NCBI RefSeq assembly: GCF_009741925.1
Contig: NZ_WPCC01000010.1
Coordinates: forward strand, 21,395 to 85,394
Direction: 5' to 3'
From: Natronomonas sp. CBA1123
GTDB lineage: Archaea > Halobacteriota > Halobacteria > Halobacteriales > Haloarculaceae
DNA: 64,000 nt
The notes below the pieces were generated by a model. That model saw nothing but the letters and a program-made list of their open reading frames with translations. It was not told where the DNA came from and ran no database searches. The translations under genes were made by a program, and so were the position numbers. Of the stretch, positions 59,568 to 64,000 are shown piece after piece (positions within the stretch are counted from its first letter, which is position 1; each line of letters begins with the position of its first letter).

Positions 59568-59970
59568 TGTCGACGGGTCGGCCTTCCTCGGTCGGCGGCG
59601 CGACGTGGTCGATGAACGACTCCACGTCGGGCTCTTTCACCCGAACGCGGACGTGAATCTCGCCGAGTTCGCTCCCCTCGCCGACGGCGAAGTTGACCGC
59701 CCCGCGGAAGGCCGCCTGCTTCTTCAACTCGAAACTGAAGGTGTCGCCGTCCTGTCCGGCGAAGAACTGTCCGCGGGCGGTGTCGAGGATGGCCTGCTCG
59801 TGGAGGCGCTCCGAGAGGTGGTCCAGCGAGTGACACGTCGCCAGCAGTTCGCCGGGGTGGGACTCGATTTCGGCCTCCGGGAAGAGGTTGTGGATGGCGT
59901 CGGCGACCCGGTCGGTTACCTCGGTGTCGTTGACCGGTGCCGTAATCTGGACGTCGATGCTGTATATCAT
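59551..59970 (-). CDS. RNA-binding UPF0201-like protein
   Basis: The 139-aa protein starts MIYSIDVQITAPVNDTEVTD and contains HSLDHLSERLHEQAILDTAR and FSFELKKQAAFRGAVNFAVG, the conserved stretches of a small archaeal RNA-binding family (UPF0201). Its end overlaps the end of the convergent molybdopterin gene by 17 bp and its start overlaps the next gene by 4 bp. Confidence 0.82.
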   Translation of the reverse strand: MIYSIDVQITAPVNDTEVTDRVADAIHNLFPEAEIESHPGELLATCHSLDHLSERLHEQAILDTARGQFFAGQDGDTFSFELKKQAAFRGAVNFAVGEGSELGEIHVRVRVKEPDVESFIDHVAPPTEEGRPVDTTESR

Positions 59971-60503
59971 TGTAGTACCTCCCGAACCTGCGTTCGGAAC
60001 TCCTCTAGGGTCCCCGTGTTCTCGATGGTGATGTCGGCACGTTCCATCGCCTCGCCGAGGCCGAATCCCAACTCGCGCTCGTCGCGGGCGGCGAGGCCCT
60101 CGCCGTCCCCGTCGACTTTGTCTCGGCCGCGTTCGCCGATGCGTTGCTCGCGGAGTTCGAACGGCGCCTCGACGCTCACGAGGACGAACGCCTCGCCGAA
60201 GCGCTCCTCGAAGGCGTCGACCTCCACGCCCGAGCGGATGCCGTCGACGAGGACCGTATCGGCCTCCGCCAGCGCCTCCTCGATGTGTGGCAGCGACTCC
60301 TCGGCGATGGCCGCCGGGCCGTTCTCCTCGCGGAGCGCCTGGGCGATTTCGCCGTGGTGCTCGGCGGGGTCCAGCCCGCGGTTGCGACACTCCGCGCGGA
60401 TGACATCGCCCATCGTCACGACCGGGATGTCGAGTGACTCGGCGACGGCGGCGAACTCGCCTTTGCCGCTGCCGGCCAACCCGACGGTTCCGATGACTCG
60501 CAT
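59967..60503 (-). CDS. UPF0200-like P-loop NTPase
   Basis: The 178-aa protein starts MRVIGTVGLAGSGKGEFAAV with a Walker A LAGSGKGE and resembles a small-molecule kinase fold (UPF0200, dephospho-CoA kinase-like). The substrate is unknown. The 4-bp overlap with the RNA-binding gene suggests cotranscription. Confidence 0.85.
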   Translation of the reverse strand: MRVIGTVGLAGSGKGEFAAVAESLDIPVVTMGDVIRAECRNRGLDPAEHHGEIAQALREENGPAAIAEESLPHIEEALAEADTVLVDGIRSGVEVDAFEERFGEAFVLVSVEAPFELREQRIGERGRDKVDGDGEGLAARDERELGFGLGEAMERADITIENTGTLEEFRTQVREVLQ

Positions 60504-60588
60504 TCACCCCGAGATACCTCCCTGTCGGGCTTGAAGGCTTTGCTCGGCGGCCGTCACGCTCATCTTTCGTGGTACCCTATCCGAGAGC

Positions 60589-60966
60589 ATGTCCGAACGC
60601 TCGTTTTTCACCCGCGCCCTGTGGTTCGTCTTCATCGGCTGGTGGCTCACCCCTGTCCTCGTCAACGCCGCGTGGCTGCTGGGGCTCACCGTGATTCTGC
60701 TGCCCCTCTCGGTGAAACTCATCAACCTCGTCCCGACGGCGCTGACGCTGAAGACGCCCCAGTCGACGCTGGACCCCGATAGCGCCCGCGGCCAGCGCAA
60801 CCTCCTCGTGCGGGCGCTGTACTTCGTCTTCGTCGGCTGGTGGCTGAGCTTCCTGTGGGCCAACGTCGCGAACATCCTCGCCGTGACGATAATCGGCCTG
60901 CCGGTCGCGATTTGGATGCTGCATCGGCTGCCGTTCGTGCTGTCGCTGTATCGGTACGACGGCTGA
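60589..60966 (+). CDS. YccF-like membrane protein
   Basis: The 125-aa protein has two internally similar halves (ALWFVFIGWWLTPVLVNAAW and ALYFVFVGWWLSFLWANVAN), each with two hydrophobic segments. This matches YccF-type inner-membrane proteins of unknown function. Confidence 0.85.
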   Translation: MSERSFFTRALWFVFIGWWLTPVLVNAAWLLGLTVILLPLSVKLINLVPTALTLKTPQSTLDPDSARGQRNLLVRALYFVFVGWWLSFLWANVANILAVTIIGLPVAIWMLHRLPFVLSLYRYDG

Positions 60967-61006
60967 TTCGCACCGTTTTTGAGGTGGGGTCCGCTATTCG
61001 ACGGTA

Positions 61007-61110
61007 GGGCACGTAGCTCAGCTAGGATAGAGCGTCGGACTTCTATCCGCACCGGGCTTGCGGTGTGGGAAGCCATCCGACGGCCGTGGGTTCGAATCCC
61101 ACCGTGCTCG
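61007..61110 (+). tRNA. tRNA-Arg (TCT) with 29-nt intron
   Basis: Acceptor arm GGGCACG (61007-61013) pairs with CGTGCTC (61103-61109) with one G-U; the discriminator is G61110. Anticodon stem TCGGA (61035-61039) pairs with TCCGA (61076-61080). The intron 61046-61074 is removed between A61045 and A61075: CTTC (61040-61043) pairs with GAAG (61069-61072), flanked by three-base bulges TAT and CCA, a perfect bulge-helix-bulge. The mature anticodon loop is CTTCTAA, so the anticodon is TCT (61042-61044). The T arm is GTGGG-TTCGAAT-CCCAC. No CCA is encoded. Confidence 0.93.
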
Positions 61111-61300
61111 TCATCTCCGAGTAACGCGAGGAGTGACGACTCCGGGGTTCGAACCCTGGAAGTCGCAGCGGCCGAGCGTAGCGAGGCCGACCGTCTTCCT
61201 TCGGTGAGACTCCCACCGTGCTCGTTCCTCCCTTCGGTCGTCATTCCCACGGTGTAGTTCGCGAAGCCGCCGGCTTCGCTCACTCCCACCGTGCTCGCTC
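61097..61300. repeat. Repeated copies of the tRNA 3' end (integration-site remnants)
   Basis: TCCCACCGTGCTCG occurs at 61097-61110 (the tRNA), 61211-61224 and 61284-61297. The two later copies are each followed by a TTCGGTCGTCA-type segment. A further T-arm-like GGGGTTCGAACCC lies at about 61143-61155. tRNA 3' ends are common integrase targets, so these look like old attachment sites or partial tRNA copies. The stretch 61111-61384 shows no convincing gene. Confidence 0.6.
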
Positions 61301-61384
61301 TCCGTTCGGTCGTCACTCACGGGTTATGATTAGCGAAGCTTTCCGAGTGTAGAAGTTCAACTATTGACCAAAACGTCCGTCGAG

Positions 61385-61672
61385 TCAGTCCGTTTGGCCC
61401 GCCGTCTGTTTCATTTGATATCGCCCACCGATGATTGCCGTGAGGCCGACGGCCGAAAGCGAGAGGAAGGCAAGCCACGCGTAGTCGTACACTACGACCG
61501 GACACTGGGGGTTTACATAGACCAGCTGTAACGTCGAATCCAGGTGGAGACCTTCCGGGCTGGAGACTCCACACGGATGTCCGCCCGGCCAGAGTAGGCC
61601 GAACGCGTTTCCCCACCCAACCCACAGGACGGCGGCTCCAAACGCAATGAGGAGAACGTTCTGCGCCTTCAC
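61385..61672 (-). CDS. 95-aa membrane protein
   Basis: The protein starts MKAQNVLLIAFGAAVLWVGW and has two hydrophobic segments (about residues 7-27 and 63-85) around a loop with two cysteines (HPCGVSSPEG and NPQCPVVVYD). An AATTTAACA element about 30 bp upstream fits a leaderless start. No family recognised. Confidence 0.65.
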   Translation of the reverse strand: MKAQNVLLIAFGAAVLWVGWGNAFGLLWPGGHPCGVSSPEGLHLDSTLQLVYVNPQCPVVVYDYAWLAFLSLSAVGLTAIIGGRYQMKQTAGQTD

Positions 61673-61877
61673 GTGTAACTTCGGTGTCTTGTACGAGTGT
61701 TAAATTCCTTCCGACGGTTCTCCGCCTGCCCATCGCACGTGGTCGATTCTCGACGGTGACCAGCTGACCGCTCTCTTGACAGCCTCTCCCAGCGCCAATC
61801 TCAAACACATATCTCACGATATTCGTCATAATCTTGCACGTATGTATTCAAAATAGCGTAATGGGTTGTCTAGAGAA

Positions 61878-61889
61878 AAGATTTATTAC
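61878..61889 (+). promoter_or_regulatory. TATA element AGATTTATTACC
   Basis: Centred about 31 bp before ATG 61915, placing the transcription start within a few bases of the ATG. Confidence 0.45.
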
Positions 61890-61914
61890 CTCTCTCCGGA
61901 TGTTTGTAGATGTA

Positions 61915-62046
61915 ATGTCCGCAAGTGTCCCACCGTACGTGGGGTCAGCAAGCTACGCACCGTGTCCCGAGTGCCGAGAAGGGGCCCTCACGTGGGACCC
62001 CGTCGAAGGAACGAGTACCTGTGGGGTGTGTGAAAACGCTCGGTGA
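61915..62046 (+). CDS. 43-aa zinc-ribbon protein, probably leaderless
   Basis: The frame from ATG 61915 (MSASVPPYVGSASYAPCPEC) has CPEC and CGVC pairs separated by a short hairpin. The TATA element at 61878 supports this start rather than one at 61834. A typical haloarchaeal small zinc protein of unknown role. Confidence 0.7.
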   Translation: MSASVPPYVGSASYAPCPECREGALTWDPVEGTSTCGVCENAR

Positions 62047-62083
62047 CCTCGACCGACCGCTCTGGCAATCTGCCATTACCGCC

Positions 62084-62126
62084 GACGCCGCTTTGCGGCG
62101 TCACCCGCCGGCTCCGTGGGCCGGCG
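62084..62126. terminator. Two adjacent hairpins between convergent genes
   Basis: GACGCCGC-TTT-GCGGCGTC (62084-62102) and CGCCGGC (62106-62112) with GCCGGCG (62120-62126) lie between the zinc-ribbon gene and the aminopeptidase. Likely a bidirectional terminator; the rest of the 197-bp gap shows nothing. Confidence 0.45.
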
Positions 62127-62243
62127 ACTCCTGTCATCGACTCCGCCCTGCTCGGGCGGACGCCGTGGCGCTCTGTCCACCGCTGCGGCATTCGTTTTCG
62201 TGCCGAAACGTAGTGAAAAGCGACGCAGTCCGTTCTCTCGGTG

Positions 62244-63335
62244 TTACTCCTCGAAGCCGTCTTCGAACCGGAACGTTCCGTCCCGCTGGACGACTTCCCC
62301 GTCGACTTCGATGTAAGAGTCCTCGCTCATGTCGACTATCATGTCGACGTGGACGGCCGATTCGTTCTGCTCGCGGCCCTCGCCGACGGTGTCGGGGTAG
62401 GCGCGACCGACCGCCATATGGACGGTGTCGCCCATCTTCTCGTCGAACAGCATGTTGTAGGTAAAGCGGTCGATGTCGCGGTTCATCCCGATACCGAGTT
62501 CGCCGAGTCGACTCGCGCCGGGGTCGGTCTCCAGCACCTCGGTCAGCAGGGCCTCGTTTTGGTCGGCGGCGTGTTCGACGACTTCGCCGTCCTCGAAGAC
62601 GAGGTGGGCGCCCGTAATCTCACGGCCCTGGTGGTACAGCGGCTTGTCGAACAGTACCTCGCCGTTGACGCTGTCGACGACGGGGGCGGTGAACACCTCG
62701 CCGCCGGGGAGGTTCTTCTCGGCGTAGTCGTTGATGGTCGTCATCCCGTCGACGGACATCGTCACGTCGGTGGTGTCGCCGCTCACGATGTGGACTTCGT
62801 CGGCGGGGTCGAGAATCTCGACCATCCGCTGTTGGTGCTTTCGCTGGGCCTTCCAGTCTTTGTTCACGGCGTCCCAGACGAAGCCCTCGTAGGCCTCGGT
62901 GGACATGCCCGCGAGTTGGGCGCTGGCTTGGGAGGGGAACTGCGTGAGACACCAGCGACTCGAGAGGGCGGCCTCCTGTACCGGCTGGTTCGCCCGCGAG
63001 CGGACGGCCTGCGTCTCGGGGTCGACGTCGCTCGTCTCGGTGGCGTTTCGCTCCGCGCGCACGCGGATGAGCACGTCGCTTTCCTCGTACAGCGCCTGGG
63101 TGTGAGTCGGCGTCTCGATGGCCTCGTCGTCGACGGCCTTCAGATACGCACGGTCGGCGCGGGCGTCGTTGGCGAGATACACCGGCGTCGCGCCCCGGTC
63201 GCCGACGACTTCGTGGAGGGCGACCGCGAGGTCCTCGGCGACGCTCGGCGCGCTGATGACGACGTTGTCGCCCGCCTGCACGTCCGTCGAGTGGTCGACG
63301 ATTATCTCTGCGTGTTCGCGAATGCGCGAGTCCAT
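62244..63335 (-). CDS. M29-family aminopeptidase
   Basis: The 363-aa protein starts MDSRIREHAEIIVDHSTDVQ and has the M29 pattern of acidic and histidine ligands: QNEALLTEVLETDPGASRLG, ELGIGMNRDIDRFTYNMLFD (Glu, His-like region), and DTVHMAVGRAYPDTVGEGRE. M29 enzymes are dinuclear metal aminopeptidases. Length is a little below the typical 400 aa. Confidence 0.85.
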   Translation of the reverse strand: MDSRIREHAEIIVDHSTDVQAGDNVVISAPSVAEDLAVALHEVVGDRGATPVYLANDARADRAYLKAVDDEAIETPTHTQALYEESDVLIRVRAERNATETSDVDPETQAVRSRANQPVQEAALSSRWCLTQFPSQASAQLAGMSTEAYEGFVWDAVNKDWKAQRKHQQRMVEILDPADEVHIVSGDTTDVTMSVDGMTTINDYAEKNLPGGEVFTAPVVDSVNGEVLFDKPLYHQGREITGAHLVFEDGEVVEHAADQNEALLTEVLETDPGASRLGELGIGMNRDIDRFTYNMLFDEKMGDTVHMAVGRAYPDTVGEGREQNESAVHVDMIVDMSEDSYIEVDGEVVQRDGTFRFEDGFEE

Positions 63336-63421
63336 ACCGAACGTGTCGTCGCCCGGACCTATACGCTTTCGACTGTGCCGGCGAAGCAACGGATAAGTTA
63401 CCCGCCGTGGTAGTAGCCTCC

Positions 63422-63709
63422 ATGTGGCGCCGCCGGGACAACGAGGAGGTGACCTGCATCGCCTGCGGCGAGTCGGTTCCCCGTTCGGAGGCCCGCGAGT
63501 ACGACAAACACGGCGACCGCTGGGACCGCGAGGACAAGGCCTTCGAACACCTCTGTAAGCCCTGCTATCGCGAGTTGTGTCATCTCCCTCGGAGCGGTCT
63601 TGAGACGCTCTTGGAGGACATCGACACCGGTGGTCGCACGCGTGCGGAGTTCCTCGCGGAGTACGTCGAGTTGGTCGAGAGCGACCACGAAGCCGAATCC
63701 AGCGATTAG
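63422..63709 (+). CDS. 95-aa zinc-finger protein
   Basis: The protein from ATG 63422 starts MWRRRDNEEVTCIACGESVP and has CIAC at residues 12-15 and CKPCYRELC near residue 45, a treble-clef-like zinc site. The C-terminal half is an acidic helix. GTG 63407 would add five residues. Role unknown. Confidence 0.72.
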   Translation: MWRRRDNEEVTCIACGESVPRSEAREYDKHGDRWDREDKAFEHLCKPCYRELCHLPRSGLETLLEDIDTGGRTRAEFLAEYVELVESDHEAESSD

Positions 63710-63712
63710 CGA

Positions 63713-64000
63713 CTACGCCAACGCGTACATCGTGTGGTCGTACAGCGAACTGCCCTTCACCTTCACGCAGCCACCGGTGTACACCGTGCCGTCCCGGAAG
63801 ATGGGCGACCCGAAGGTGCCGGCGACGCCCGGCAGCTCGATGCGCCACTGCGCGTCACCGCCGTCGGTCGAAAACGACGCCACCTCGTTGCCGCCGACGT
63901 GAACCATCCCGCCGCCCACGCCGACACCCGTCTTGGCGACGTGGTCGACCATCCCCGACCACTGCCCCTCGCCACTCGCCCGGTCGACGGGCGAGCGACA
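63713..64000 (-). CDS. PQQ-type beta-propeller protein (N-terminus beyond window)
   Basis: The visible 95 C-terminal residues are propeller blades: GGMVHVGGNEVASFSTDGGD, PGVAGTFGSPIFRDGTVYTG and KGSSLYDHTMYALA. The frame is open to the right edge. Related to the lipoprotein at 31494 in fold. Confidence 0.75.
   Translation of the reverse strand, partial: CRSPVDRASGEGQWSGMVDHVAKTGVGVGGGMVHVGGNEVASFSTDGGDAQWRIELPGVAGTFGSPIFRDGTVYTGGCVKVKGSSLYDHTMYALA

Noticed and set aside
61111..61320. Short reading frames over the tRNA 3'-end repeats
   Set aside because: They are low-complexity, made of repeated segments, and have no start signals; the stretch is better explained by attachment-site remnants.
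1..64000. CRISPR arrays, rRNA genes, insertion sequences and integrases
   Set aside because: I looked for regularly spaced repeats, transposase motifs and rRNA-like stretches on both strands and saw none that I can support.

Overview
The window is a piece of a halophilic archaeal (class Halobacteria) chromosome. The evidence is the high G+C content with NNC/NNG codons, Asp/Glu-rich proteins, Tat-type signals on exported proteins, an archaeal SRP54 and ribosomal protein S6e, Bat-type HTH regulators, a HalOD1 domain, many tiny zinc-ribbon proteins, and a tRNA whose intron is flanked by a perfect bulge-helix-bulge motif. I cannot name the genus.

Positions 1-24,300 form an accessory surface-glycan island. 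It holds a DegT-type sugar aminotransferase (cut by the left edge), a DUF1616 membrane protein, a GT2 and a GT4 glycosyltransferase, a sugar N-formyltransferase-like enzyme, a Wzx-type flippase, a 599-aa polytopic membrane protein, two polysaccharide-deacetylase-like paralogues, two exported beta-helix proteins, a FemAB/GNAT-like transferase and glmS. Regulators are scattered through it: three DUF7344-type membrane-anchored HTH proteins, two 92-aa winged-helix paralogues, a histidine kinase and a HalOD1 protein. A CATAAC(A/G)AA-like box lies upstream of most transcription units here and is oriented with the gene each time.

Positions 24,500-31,300 look like lipid/acyl-CoA metabolism: two SCP2 proteins, an acyl-CoA synthetase, an acyl-CoA dehydrogenase, a DICT-domain sensor and HTH regulators. 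Positions 31,400-47,200 are mixed and partly housekeeping: PQQ-type lipoprotein, universal stress proteins, DHH phosphoesterase, the S6e cluster, dihydroorotase, a lipoate-ligase-like protein, an M23-like protein, LysE exporter, S9 peptidase, SRP54 and an esterase. Positions 47,259-52,289 are a complete five-gene branched-chain amino-acid type ABC operon. Positions 52,384-55,738 are a proline catabolism locus (proline dehydrogenase, Bat-type regulator, aldehyde dehydrogenase) with two CCATGG palindromes in the control region. Positions 55,800-64,000 carry a gate-domain membrane protein, a THUMP methyltransferase, a membrane-anchored molybdopterin protein, RNA-binding and P-loop proteins, the intron-containing tRNA-Arg(TCT) followed by partial copies of its 3' end, small zinc proteins, an M29 aminopeptidase and a truncated PQQ protein.

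The most notable observation is that four genes (flippase, second beta-helix protein, GT4 glycosyltransferase, M23-like protein) are each broken by exactly one extra G/C in a run of six or seven. Removing one base restores a full-length, family-like protein in every case. This is either a systematic homopolymer over-call or slippage at G tracts in mostly surface genes; the sequence alone cannot decide.
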